Source: Bacteroidia bacterium (GTDB lineage Bacteria; Bacteroidota; Bacteroidia; SXHM01). From it: 64,000 nt of DNA. Positions 17,753 through 27,300 of this stretch are shown piece after piece (position 1 is the first letter of the stretch; every line of letters begins with the position of its first letter). Both the position numbers and the translations under genes were made by a program. Below the pieces are notes generated by a model that saw only the letters and a list, made by a program, of their open reading frames with translations, was not told the origin of the DNA and ran no database searches. The stretch spans positions 62,001 to 126,000 of the forward strand of contig JAJVIC010000003.1 of NCBI GenBank assembly GCA_022072225.1, given 5' to 3'.

Positions 17753-19062
17753 ACAAACCAACAAGCATACTTTTTATTATTACCGGTTTACTGGCATTGT
17801 TGCTGGGTATTTTTTTCGGGGCTATCAGCGCCTTACAATTTATTTTGCCCGGTTTTTTTGAGGTGCTGCCGTTTTTTAAAAGTCGGCCGCTGCATGTGTC
17901 GCTGGTGGTAGCCTGGATATTTTCGGCTGCGGTGGGTGGTATTTATTATTATCTTCCAAATCACTGCAATCTTCCTTTGTATTCAAAACAATTACCCCGA
18001 ATACATTTTGCTCTTTTTATCCTAACCGGGCTGCTCATTATTATCAGTTATATGCTGGGTAAATTCGGGGGCAGGGAATATTGGGAGTTTCCGCCTGTGC
18101 TGGCTATACCTATTATTATGGGATGGGTATTGTTTGGCTTCAATTATTTTAAAACGGTAATGAAAAAAAAGGAACCCTGGCCAGTTTATCTGTGGATGTG
18201 GGCAACGGGTGTTTTCTTTTTCCTGTTTACTTTTTCTGAATCGTATTTATGGTTGTTGCCTTATTTTCGCAACAATGTTATTAGGGAATTAACCGTTCAG
18301 TGGAAATCATACGGTGCGTTAGTAGGTTCGTGGAACATGTTGGTTTACGGCACCGCCATTTTTGTAATGGAAAAACTGAGCAATGATAAAACCGTTGCAC
18401 TTTCGCGCCTTTCATTCTTAATGTATTTTCTGGGGCTTACTAATCTGATGTTTGGTTGGGCACATCATATTTACATTGTTCCTTCGGCACCGTGGATACG
18501 CCATTTTGCTTATTTCATCAGCATGACTGAGTTGCTGATACTGGGCAAACTAATCTGGAATTTCAGTCACACTATAAAACAGGCAAAAGATACTTACGGC
18601 AATATAGCATCGCGTTTTATGGCTGCTGCCGATGTATGGATTTTCATCAACCTTATTTTGGCTTTGCTTATTTCAATTCCGGCAATAAATATTTATACCC
18701 ACGGCACACATATTACCGTTGCCCATGCCATGGGAAGCACCATTGGTATTAACACCATGATTTTACTCAGTTCATGTTTCTACATTATTGAGCAAACAAA
18801 CAAAGCTACCGGCAGTGGGCCAAACAATAAACTAATAGGTTGGGGTTTCTGGATAGTAAACAGTTGTTTGCTCGTATTCTTTATTAGCCTTGTAGCAGCA
18901 GGTATAATAAAAGGATATTACACGGTAGAAAATGAACTCAGTTTTCAGGAAATAATGCAAAAAACAGCTCCCGCTCTTACAGTATTTGTTGCAACCGGAC
19001 TAGGAATTTTTGCCGGTATGCTGCTTATAGTTTTATCTGCCCTGCGCAAGTTATTCAGATAA
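17749..19062 (+). CDS. NorB-like haem-copper oxidase superfamily subunit with altered ligands
   Basis: 437 residues, about 12 membrane helices. Conserved histidines are His49 (SRPLHVSL), the pair H239-H240 (WAHHIY), and H318/H321/H326 (THGTHITVAHAMG). Compared with canonical NorB as I recall it, the HxxxE motif that gives one FeB ligand and an essential Glu reads Y188-x3-V192, with Asn196 where a second Glu is expected. The His-Gly-His haem motif reads H326-A-M328. The pairing with NorC argues for NO chemistry. The ligand changes say it is not a textbook cNorB. It may be a divergent NOR class conserved in Bacteroidota. Confidence 0.8.
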   Translation: MNKPTSILFIITGLLALLLGIFFGAISALQFILPGFFEVLPFFKSRPLHVSLVVAWIFSAAVGGIYYYLPNHCNLPLYSKQLPRIHFALFILTGLLIIISYMLGKFGGREYWEFPPVLAIPIIMGWVLFGFNYFKTVMKKKEPWPVYLWMWATGVFFFLFTFSESYLWLLPYFRNNVIRELTVQWKSYGALVGSWNMLVYGTAIFVMEKLSNDKTVALSRLSFLMYFLGLTNLMFGWAHHIYIVPSAPWIRHFAYFISMTELLILGKLIWNFSHTIKQAKDTYGNIASRFMAAADVWIFINLILALLISIPAINIYTHGTHITVAHAMGSTIGINTMILLSSCFYIIEQTNKATGSGPNNKLIGWGFWIVNSCLLVFFISLVAAGIIKGYYTVENELSFQEIMQKTAPALTVFVATGLGIFAGMLLIVLSALRKLFR

Positions 19063-19277
19063 TTATTTTAAGTAATATTACAAAAACACTTAAGCTCACC
19101 CGAGCAGAATTCTAAAGGCAGAAACATTGCAAAATATCCAATAGCGAAACTGTTTTAAGTTTTAACTCTATAGAATACGCCTAAATTGACACTTTAGTTA
19201 TCGCTGATATATAAGAAATTAGTCTACCCATATTTTAACAATCTTCAATAAACATTCTCAACTGAATATATTTTACT

Positions 19278-19300
19278 TATCTTTGTGAGCGAATACTCAC
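19278..19300 (+). promoter_or_regulatory. Promoter with overlapping TetR-type operator for the efflux operon
   Basis: TATCTTTG (19278-19285) matches the Bacteroidota -7 consensus TAnnTTTG exactly. The inverted repeat GTGAG-N6-CTCAC (19285-19300) starts on its last base and covers the expected transcription start. The second gene of the operon encodes a TetR regulator, which is the obvious candidate repressor. The first start codon is at 19323. The rest of the 260-base gap 19063-19322 shows nothing else I recognise. Confidence 0.6.
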
Positions 19301-19322
19301 TTACTTTAAAAATATAAACAAC

Positions 19323-19736
19323 ATGAACGGTAAAAACAACATCGCCATAGGCTTCCTGACAATGGGATTCTTTATGGCTTACGGCTTTCTGTTAATTTAC
19401 CTCCGTGACTTTGCACCCGATAAAGAAGCATGGGCTAATTCTTACAGTATTGGTAAACATTTTGAAAGCAGACTGGCTCACGTTCACGGCAACCTGTTTG
19501 CGTTCTTAAATATTCTCATGGGTTACCTCTTAATCCATTTCAGAGATAAACTCAAAAATGTAAAAGCTATTTCTTGGTTAGCATTAACAGGTTTGTTAAT
19601 GCCAATAGGAATATTAACGGAGGTCTATTTTGGTTTGCCTCCTGCTCTGGTATTAGTTGGAGCAATTGCAATGACAGCTTCTGTGATTTGGTTAGGATTT
19701 TCGTTTATTAATTTAAAACTCAACAATGAAAAATAA
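19323..19736 (+). CDS. Four-helix membrane protein of unknown function
   Basis: 137 residues with four predicted membrane segments (IAIGFLTMGFFMAYGFLLIYL, LFAFLNILMGYLLIHF, AISWLALTGLLMPIGIL, ALVLVGAIAMTASVIWLGF). A conserved-looking RLAHVHGNLF motif at the start of helix 2 contains two His. No named family comes to mind. It is the first gene of the TetR-controlled RND operon and overlaps the regulator gene by 11 bases. Confidence 0.75.
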   Translation: MNGKNNIAIGFLTMGFFMAYGFLLIYLRDFAPDKEAWANSYSIGKHFESRLAHVHGNLFAFLNILMGYLLIHFRDKLKNVKAISWLALTGLLMPIGILTEVYFGLPPALVLVGAIAMTASVIWLGFSFINLKLNNEK

Positions 19737-20319
19737 AGATTTTACCGAAAGGCAAATAGAAATAATGGAAGCAGCTACGCTTCGTATTGATAAATTCGGA
19801 ATACAGGAATTAACGATAAAAAATTTAGCTTCTGATCTGAATTTATCTGAGGCTGCATTGTATCGTCATTTTAAAAGTAAAAACGAAATATTGCTCGGAC
19901 TACTTACTTATTTTATTTTAGAAATGAACGAGCGAATTGCTGCAATAATAGCCGATAAAGAAAAGCAACCTTCAGAGCTTTTGAAACAAATATTTGTGTC
20001 ACAACTAAACACATTTGTTAAAAACCCTGCTATAGTTAGCGTGATTTTTTCCGAAGGAATATTTCAATTTAATAAAGAACTAAGCGAAAAGGTTACAGCA
20101 ATGATGGCCTTGATGCAAAAGAATATCAATACGCTTATTATAAGAGGTCAAAAAGAAGGTGTTTATGAAAAGCTGCTAGGGGCTGACACTATTACAACAA
20201 TTATTATGGGTAGTATGCGAATGGTGGTTTTAAAATGGAAACTCTCCGGCAACAAATCCAATTTAGTAAATGATGGAAAAAACGTATTAAACGGACTTTT
20301 AAAAATGTTAGAGAAATGA
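19726..20319 (+). CDS. TetR/AcrR family transcriptional regulator
   Basis: 197 residues. The N-terminal DNA-binding domain, about residues 8-55, has the TetR signature (IKNLASDLNLSEAALYRHFKSKNEIL). The C-terminal ligand and dimer domain is helical. By position it is likely the local repressor of the efflux operon, acting at the GTGAG-N6-CTCAC repeat at 19285-19300. The ligand is unknown. It overlaps both neighbours (11 bases upstream, 4 bases downstream). Confidence 0.92.
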   Translation: MKNKDFTERQIEIMEAATLRIDKFGIQELTIKNLASDLNLSEAALYRHFKSKNEILLGLLTYFILEMNERIAAIIADKEKQPSELLKQIFVSQLNTFVKNPAIVSVIFSEGIFQFNKELSEKVTAMMALMQKNINTLIIRGQKEGVYEKLLGADTITTIIMGSMRMVVLKWKLSGNKSNLVNDGKNVLNGLLKMLEK

Positions 20320-20705
20320 AAAAATACCTTCCCTACATAGCAGCATCTGTCCTGGCTGCTTTTGGTCTGCTCACCTTATTTCTCAGCTCCTCTGTAATTT
20401 TTGATTTATTTGGTATAAGAGCAAAAGAAGGTAATTATGTTTTGTTTATTGTTTGGTCAAATTTCATCAGCAGCATACTTTATCTCATTGCATCTTATGG
20501 CTTTGTTGCATCTCAAAAATGGACTGCTAAATTGTTAGGTATTTCAGCAATAATTTTAATTACTGCTTTTGTTGGCTTAATAATCCATATAACTACTGGC
20601 GGTATTTATGAAACCAAAACCATCGGTGCCATGATTTTTAGAATTTCTGTAACCCTTGTATTTACAATCATTGCTTATTTCACAATAACAAAAGATAAAT
20701 CATGA
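20316..20705 (+). CDS. Four-helix membrane protein of unknown function
   Basis: 129 residues with four hydrophobic segments (about 5-30, 42-66, 73-92, 105-124). The C-terminus is short and charged. No motif is recognised. The gene overlaps the TetR gene by 4 bases and belongs to the efflux operon, so it may help sense or handle the pumped compound. Confidence 0.7.
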   Translation: MKKYLPYIAASVLAAFGLLTLFLSSSVIFDLFGIRAKEGNYVLFIVWSNFISSILYLIASYGFVASQKWTAKLLGISAIILITAFVGLIIHITTGGIYETKTIGAMIFRISVTLVFTIIAYFTITKDKS

Positions 20706-20746
20706 AATACGAAGTATTCACGAATACCAAAATAAACAAAACCTTT

Positions 20747-21178
20747 ATGAGTAAAAAGACAGTCATTATAGCTCCTCTTATCAGTTTGTTCCTTTTTAGT
20801 TGTAGCAACACAGCTTCTCAAAAAGAACATCAGCACAATACTGAAACCCAAGTCATCGAACTGAACAATGGCGAAAAATGGGAAGTAGATGATAATATGT
20901 TAGTCCATATCCGCAACATGGAAAATGATGTTCAGGAATTCGCAACTGCCGGACAGAAAAACTACACGGTATTGTCAGATAAACTTCAAAAAAATATTGA
21001 CTTGCTTACTTCCGATTGCACTATGAAAGGCAAAGCACACGATGAGCTTCACAAGTGGTTATTACCCTACATTGATTTGGTAAAAGAACTTTCAGAAACT
21101 GAAGACCAGACCGAAGCAGCAAAACAATTTCAAAATATTCAAACTTCCTTCATAACATTTAATCAATATTTCCAATAA
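20747..21178 (+). CDS. Small helical lipoprotein in the efflux operon
   Basis: 143 residues from the ATG at 20747, which begins a clean lipoprotein signal (SLFLFSCSNT, lipobox L-F-S-C). An upstream in-frame ATG at 20702 overlaps the preceding stop in an ATGA arrangement and is an alternative. After a His-rich linker (KEHQHN), the mature part is helical with a motif DCTMKGKAHDELHKWLLPY. Cys, Met and His in that motif suggest metal or redox contact, but this is only a suggestion. It is periplasm-facing. Confidence 0.7.
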   Translation: MSKKTVIIAPLISLFLFSCSNTASQKEHQHNTETQVIELNNGEKWEVDDNMLVHIRNMENDVQEFATAGQKNYTVLSDKLQKNIDLLTSDCTMKGKAHDELHKWLLPYIDLVKELSETEDQTEAAKQFQNIQTSFITFNQYFQ

Positions 21179-21192
21179 AATACTTAATCAAT

Positions 21193-21582
21193 ATGAACTA
21201 TTACAATTCAAAAAATATTACGGGTACAACAGTAGCGGCTATTCGATCAAAAGTTGAAGATGCATTAAAAGCTGAAGGATTTGGGGTGCTTACTGAAATT
21301 GATATACAAGCAACCATGAAGAAAAAATTAGATAAAGATTATTTACCCCATCTTATTTTAGGTGCATGCAATCCTGTTTTTGCTGACAAAGTCCTTTCTG
21401 TTGACCAACATATCAGTTTGATGCTGCCTTGTAATGTAACTATCCGGCAGGTAGAAAATAACGAAGTTGAAGTAGCAATAATTAATCCCTTAGAAGCAAT
21501 GAAGGTTATTGGCAATTCCATTATTGAAAATTATGCTAACGAAGTAAACGAAAAATTAAATCGTGTTTTAGCAAACATTTAA
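21193..21582 (+). CDS. DUF302 family protein
   Basis: 129 residues. It matches the DUF302 fold: GFGVLTEIDIQATMKKKLDKD followed by LGACNPVFADKVL and LLPCNV-type phrases (here LMLPCNVTIRQVE), ending with a helix after INPLEAMKVI. The family is small, cytoplasmic and of unknown function, often found beside heavy-metal or stress genes. The conserved Cys in GACNP and PCNV are both present. It is within the efflux operon, 14 bases after the lipoprotein gene. Confidence 0.85.
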   Translation: MNYYNSKNITGTTVAAIRSKVEDALKAEGFGVLTEIDIQATMKKKLDKDYLPHLILGACNPVFADKVLSVDQHISLMLPCNVTIRQVENNEVEVAIINPLEAMKVIGNSIIENYANEVNEKLNRVLANI

Positions 21583-21593
21583 TCAATACCTCC

Positions 21594-21881
21594 ATGAACA
21601 TAAAAGAATTACACACACAAGAAAAACCGGTTTCAGCAATTTCTCTTTTCAAAAGTGAACTGGGCAATGCAACTGCAATAAAAATTTTACAAGGCGAAAA
21701 ATTGAAAGAGCACATCACCAGAACCCCTGCACTTTTGATTTGTATGGAAGGAGAAGTGATTTTTGAAAATGAAAAGGGTAAAAAGGAAACACTAATGCCG
21801 GGTGATTATATAAACATTGAACCAATGGTAAAGCATTGGGTCGAAGGAACAGTTGAAAGTCAATTAATACTCATTAAGTAA
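21594..21881 (+). CDS. Small cupin-domain protein
   Basis: 95 residues forming a single cupin barrel: LKEHITRTPALLICMEGEVIF with the second motif LMPGDYINIEPMVKHWVEG. The first metal motif is incomplete (one His, KEH), the second keeps MVKHW. So metal binding is possible but not certain. It is likely a small-molecule sensor or scavenger. It lies in the efflux operon just before the TolC-like gene. Confidence 0.8.
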   Translation: MNIKELHTQEKPVSAISLFKSELGNATAIKILQGEKLKEHITRTPALLICMEGEVIFENEKGKKETLMPGDYINIEPMVKHWVEGTVESQLILIK

Positions 21882-21896
21882 AAAAAATTTTGACCA

Positions 21897-23231
21897 ATGA
21901 AGTTAGTAAACATTCACAAACACACGTTATTACTACTATTCCTTTTAATAGGAGTTTATACAGCTCAAGCCCAAGTCTGGACAATGCAACAGTGTATAGA
22001 TACCGCACAGGTTCATAATAAAAACCTACAAATGAGTAGAAATAATAATGCCATTAGTGAACAAAAGGCGAAAGAAGTAAAAGCCAATTTAATTCCGAAA
22101 GTAACAGCCAATGCAGATTACAAGTACTTCACCAATCTGCCATACCAATTAATGCCATTGTCAACCTTTAACCCAACAGCACCCGAAGGGCAGTTTAAAG
22201 AAGCACAGTTTGGTGTTCCGCACAACATCAACGCCAATTTACAGTTGTCAATGCCATTGTATAATCCGCAAGTTTACGGAGCAATTCAAACTACAAAGAT
22301 AGCCTCGGAATTGACAGACTTGCAATATCAAAAAACAGAAGAGCAAATCTATTTTGAAATTTCCAATCTCTATTATAATGCACAGATTTTACATCATCAG
22401 TTAGCCTTTATTAACAGCAACCTTATAAATGCTGAGCAACTGCTAAAAAATATGCAATTGCTCAACCAACAGCTGCTTGCAAAAGGAACGGATGTTAGCA
22501 AAGTAAAATTGCAGGTTGCTCAATTAACCACACAAAAAGAAAGTATCAGCAGTAAATACAAGCAGGTTTTAAATGCCTTAAAATTCACAATGGGTATTTC
22601 AATAGAGCAGAGCATTCAGATAGACCCAAACATTCAATATCAAAGCACAACTGAATATTCAAGGTCCTCAACATTAGATATCCATATAATAAAAATCCAA
22701 AATCGCCTATTGTCAAGTGAACTAAGCACCTTAAACAAATCCAGGTTTTTGCCATCGCTTAATCTATTCGGAACTTATGGAACCACAGGTTTCGGATACG
22801 ACAAACAGCCCAATGACTTTCTAAAATTCTACCCAATTGGTTTTGCAGGTATTCAACTCTCTTATCCCTTATTTAACGGAACAGTTACTCAACGAAAAAT
22901 CAATCAAAAAACATTGGAACTTCAAAACAACGAACTTCAGTTTGGATTACTTTCCGAACAAAATAATATGCAGATTGAAAATACTCGAATGCAACGAGAA
23001 GTCGCTAAAAAAACGGTAGAAACTACAATAGAGCAAATCCAATTAGCACAGACAATATACGAACAGAGCGTTCTTCAACGAAAACAAGGAACGGCAAGTT
23101 TAACAGATGTTTTACTCGCAGACAATGCTTTACGTGAAGCACAACAAACTTATCTCACTACAGTAATTGATTATCTGAAAGCAGATTTAGAACTAAAAAA
23201 ACTAACTGGAAATATTTCAACTAAGAATTAA
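21897..23231 (+). CDS. TolC-family outer membrane efflux protein
   Basis: 444 residues with a signal peptide (LLLLFLLIGVYTAQA-Q). It has the two-fold repeat of long coiled-coil helices and beta strands of the outer membrane efflux family (MQQCIDTAQVHNKNLQMSR near the start, QRKQGTASLTDVLLADNALR near the end). It is the outer-membrane channel for the RND pump encoded by the next two genes. It starts 16 bases after the cupin gene. Confidence 0.93.
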   Translation: MKLVNIHKHTLLLLFLLIGVYTAQAQVWTMQQCIDTAQVHNKNLQMSRNNNAISEQKAKEVKANLIPKVTANADYKYFTNLPYQLMPLSTFNPTAPEGQFKEAQFGVPHNINANLQLSMPLYNPQVYGAIQTTKIASELTDLQYQKTEEQIYFEISNLYYNAQILHHQLAFINSNLINAEQLLKNMQLLNQQLLAKGTDVSKVKLQVAQLTTQKESISSKYKQVLNALKFTMGISIEQSIQIDPNIQYQSTTEYSRSSTLDIHIIKIQNRLLSSELSTLNKSRFLPSLNLFGTYGTTGFGYDKQPNDFLKFYPIGFAGIQLSYPLFNGTVTQRKINQKTLELQNNELQFGLLSEQNNMQIENTRMQREVAKKTVETTIEQIQLAQTIYEQSVLQRKQGTASLTDVLLADNALREAQQTYLTTVIDYLKADLELKKLTGNISTKN

Positions 23232-23236
23232 AGGCT

Positions 23237-24298
23237 ATGAAAATGAATTGGAAAAAAATAATCGGAATAATTGCAGGTATTGCAATCCTTGCTCTTGTGG
23301 TTTTTAAGCTAAAAACCAACAAAGAAATTACGCAGAGCAAAGTATATCAATACGATAAAGAACAAGCTATAAATGTTCAAGTAGATACCCTTCGACTTGA
23401 AAATATGAATGCAGAATTTTCTTATTCAGGAACATTTGAACCCAATAAGGAAACCAAAATAAGTGCCGAATTACAAGGGAAAATCAATGCCATTTTAGTT
23501 GATGCTGGAAGCGTGGTAAGTAAAGGTCAAACTTTAATTCAGCTGGACAATTCATTGCTGAAATTGCAACTACAAGCTATTGAAGTGCAAATAGAAGGAT
23601 TGGAAGTAGATGTAACCCGCTATACCATTTTAGCTAAATCAGATGCCATTCAAGGAGTTCAATTAGAAAAGGCGGAGTTAGGATTAAAATCTGCAAAGGT
23701 TCAGAAAGCAACTTTGTTGGAGCAGATAAACAAAACCACTATTAAAGCACCTTTTAACGGTGTAGTTACGGCAAAACTAAGTGAAGAAGGAGCATTCGCT
23801 GCACCCGGAGTTCCATTGCTTCAAATAACAGACATTAAAAATTTAAAATTCACAGTAAATGTTCCCGAAAAAGATTTAAGCCAATTCAAAATCAATCAAA
23901 GCTATTCTCTTTCGGCAGATGCTTATGCTGAAATGCTATTGACTGGAAAAACTACTATGATTGGTAGTAAAGCTAATATGGGAAGTAGTTTTCCTGTTCA
24001 GTTTATGGTAAATAACACATCCGATTTGAAAATAAAATCAGGAATGTTTGGTAAAGTTTTACTCAAAAGCGAAACGTCTGGAAATGGAATTGTCATTCCG
24101 TCTTCTGCCATACAAGGCACTGAAAACCAACCGCAAGTTTACATAGTGAAAAATGGCAAAGCCCTTTTACAAAACATCACTATATCAAATAAGATACAGA
24201 ACAAAGCAGTTGTTTCAAATGGATTAAATGAAGGTGATGTAATTGTAACCAATGGCTTCATCAATCTTTTTGATGGTGCAAATGTAACTGTTAAATAA
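23237..24298 (+). CDS. RND efflux periplasmic adaptor (membrane fusion protein)
   Basis: 353 residues. One N-terminal membrane helix (IIGIIAGIAILALVVF) is followed by a split lipoyl domain (ISAELQGKINAILVDAGSVV and TTIKAPFNGVVTAKLSEEGAF) flanking a helical hairpin. A beta-barrel and membrane-proximal domain follow. It bridges the inner membrane RND pump and the TolC-like channel. It begins 5 bases after the channel gene. An internal ATG at 23243 is an alternative start. Confidence 0.93.
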   Translation: MKMNWKKIIGIIAGIAILALVVFKLKTNKEITQSKVYQYDKEQAINVQVDTLRLENMNAEFSYSGTFEPNKETKISAELQGKINAILVDAGSVVSKGQTLIQLDNSLLKLQLQAIEVQIEGLEVDVTRYTILAKSDAIQGVQLEKAELGLKSAKVQKATLLEQINKTTIKAPFNGVVTAKLSEEGAFAAPGVPLLQITDIKNLKFTVNVPEKDLSQFKINQSYSLSADAYAEMLLTGKTTMIGSKANMGSSFPVQFMVNNTSDLKIKSGMFGKVLLKSETSGNGIVIPSSAIQGTENQPQVYIVKNGKALLQNITISNKIQNKAVVSNGLNEGDVIVTNGFINLFDGANVTVK

Positions 24299-24310
24299 AA
24301 TCAGCGAAAA

Positions 24311-27300
24311 ATGAATATTACGGAAATTTCAATCAAACGCCCTTCGCTGATAATAGTGCTTTTTAGCGTATTTACTTTATTGGGATTTATCGGGTTTAAA
24401 AATTTGAGTTACGAATTAATGCCCGACTTTAACCAGCCTGTGGTTGTAATAAAAACAGTTTATCCGGGTGCCGAACCCAACGAAGTAGAAACATCAGTTT
24501 CACGAAAAATAGAAGATGCTTTGTCCAATTTGGAGGGTGTAGATTACTTGGTAACAAAGTCTTTACCTAATGCTTCTATCATCATAGCCAATCTAAAATA
24601 CGGAACGGATTTAGATAAAACAATGCAAGATGCTCAACGCTATATTGACAATATACGAAAAGATTTACCGCAAGATATTTTAAGTCCTGTAATGAGTAAA
24701 GTTTCGCCAAATGATTTGCCGATAATGTCCATTAGTGCAACAAGTAATTTATCTCCCACCGAGTTTTATCAAAAAATGAAAGATGATTATCTGCCACAAA
24801 TTCAACAAATAAAAGGCGTTGCAGAGATTACCGTTTTAGGAGGAGAAGAAAGAGAAATACAAGTGAAAATAAATCAAGACAAACTGAAATTGTATAAAAT
24901 TTCAATGGTTCAGGTTGTTGAAGCAATTAATCGTTCGGGCTTAGACTTACCTGCTGGAAAAGTGCAAACCGAAAAAGAAAGTAATTCAGTTCGTTTAACT
25001 GGAAAATTTACATCGTTAGAAGATATTAAAAAAGTTCAAGTGGCAATGCCTGTTATAGGTAGTCCAGTTTATGTAAAAGATATTGCGAATGTTATTGATG
25101 GTATAAAAGAGACAACCTCAATCAGTCGTTACAATGGGAAAAACGGTATTGGTTTAATGTTGAAGAAACAAGGGGATGCCAATGCCGTTGATGTTTCAAA
25201 ATTAGTTCGTGCAAAATTCAAATCCATTGAACAACAAAATTCAAATGCAGGTGTAAGATTTATTATTGCAGATGATAGCACCGACAATACAATTGCGGCA
25301 GTTAATTCTGTAGTTTTTGATTTGGTTTTAGCAGTGATTTTGGTTTCATTGGTAATGCTTTTGTTCCTGAGAAGTTTTAGAAACTCATTAATTGTAATCG
25401 TAGCCATTCCAACTTCTTTAGTTACGGCATTTGCAGTAATGTGGCTTTTGGGTTACACACTTAATTTGATGACCTTGCTTGCTATGTCTTTAATCATAGG
25501 CATTTTGGTAGATGATGCTGTAGTGGTTTTAGAAAATATTCAAAAACATTTAGACAAAGGGAAAGACAAACGGATTGCCGCAATGGATGGTCGTATGGAA
25601 ATTGGTTTTGCTGCCTTGTCTATCACATTGGTGGATGTAGTTGTCTTTTTGCCAATTCTTTTTTTACAGGTGTTTGTTGCCGATATGCTCAAACAGTTTT
25701 CGGTAGTTGTCGTAACTTCTACTCTCACAAGTTTATTAGTCGGGTTTACACTTACTCCTTGGTTGGCTTCCCGTATTGGAAAGAAGGAAGATTTACAGCC
25801 AACTAATTTTTTCAATCGCTTCTTGCTTTGGTTTGAGCACCAATTAGAAAAATTCACCAATTGGTATGGCAGACAATTAGAATGGGTTTTGAGCCACAAA
25901 CTAATTTTTACTGGAATTGTTTTGTTGCTTTTTGTAATGACTTTAGGCATTATGAAACAAGGAATTATTGGTAAAGAACTCATCTCAACAGGCGACCAAG
26001 GGAAGTTCAAAATGGCTTTGGAGTTTGATAAATCCACTTCCATTCAGCAAAACAACTTGATTGCTCAAAAAATTGAAACCTACATTATTCAACAACCCGA
26101 AGTAGCAACCGTATTCAGCAACATTGGCGGACCCAGCACAGGTATTGGAAGTTTGGGTGTTGGTTCTGCAAACAAAACAGAATTTACCATTCAATTAAAA
26201 TCTAAAAAGGAATTAAAAAATCTTCCTACCGAAGGCTTTATGAAAAAACTCCGAGAGGAATTAAAAACCAAATTTCCGAGTATAAATTATTCAATGGCAG
26301 CATTGGGTTTAATACCTCGTTCAGCCCCCATTGAAATTACATTAAGCGGAAGCAACTTAAATCAAGTGATGAAAAGCGGAAACGAATTAAAAGCGATTAT
26401 TGAAAAAATGCCCGGTGCGGATAATGTTCGCTTATCGGTTGAAACAGGAAGCCCTGAATACAAAATAATTCCAGACAAAGATAAAATGCAAAGGTTAGGC
26501 TTAACAACCGCTTATGTTGGATTGAACCTAAGAACAGCATTTACTGGCAATGATGATGCAACCCTAACCGAGAACGGAACAGAATATCCTGTGCGAATTT
26601 GGTTAGATGAATTTAGCCGACAAAACTTTGAAGATGTTCAACAACTTTCCATCATCAACCCAATGGGAATACCAGTGGAAGTTTCACAATTTACAAACAT
26701 AGAGCAAGACAATTCTCCGTCATTGTTAGAAAGGAAAGACCGACAACCAGCAGTTACTTTAACAGCAGACGCATTAGGCAGACCATCAGGAACTGTGGCA
26801 GACGATGTAGTAGCTTATCTAAAAGAAAATCCATTACCAAACGGAATACAAATGACTTGGGGTAGCGACATCAAAAGACAGAATGATAGTTTTGGAGCAT
26901 TGGGTTCAGTATTGTTGATTTCGTTTTTACTGATATACCTGATTATGATAGCACTTTACGACAGTTTTATTTATCCATTTGTAGTATTATTTTCTATTCC
27001 GGTAGCAGCAATTGGTGCATTTTTCGCATTGAATTTGTCGTTAAGCAATTTGAGTTTGTTCGCCTTACTCGGTTTAATTATGCTAATGGGCTTAGTGGTA
27101 AAAAATGCTATTCTAATTGTAGATTTTACCAATCAATTAAAAGCTGAAGGCAAACATTTCAAAGAAGCATTAATCATTGCAGGAAAAGGTCGTATGCGAC
27201 CAATTTTAATGACAACACTTTCGATGGTTGTGGGTATGCTTCCCATTGCAATGGCAACAGGAACCGCAGCAGAATGGAAAAACGGTTTGGCTTGGGTAAT

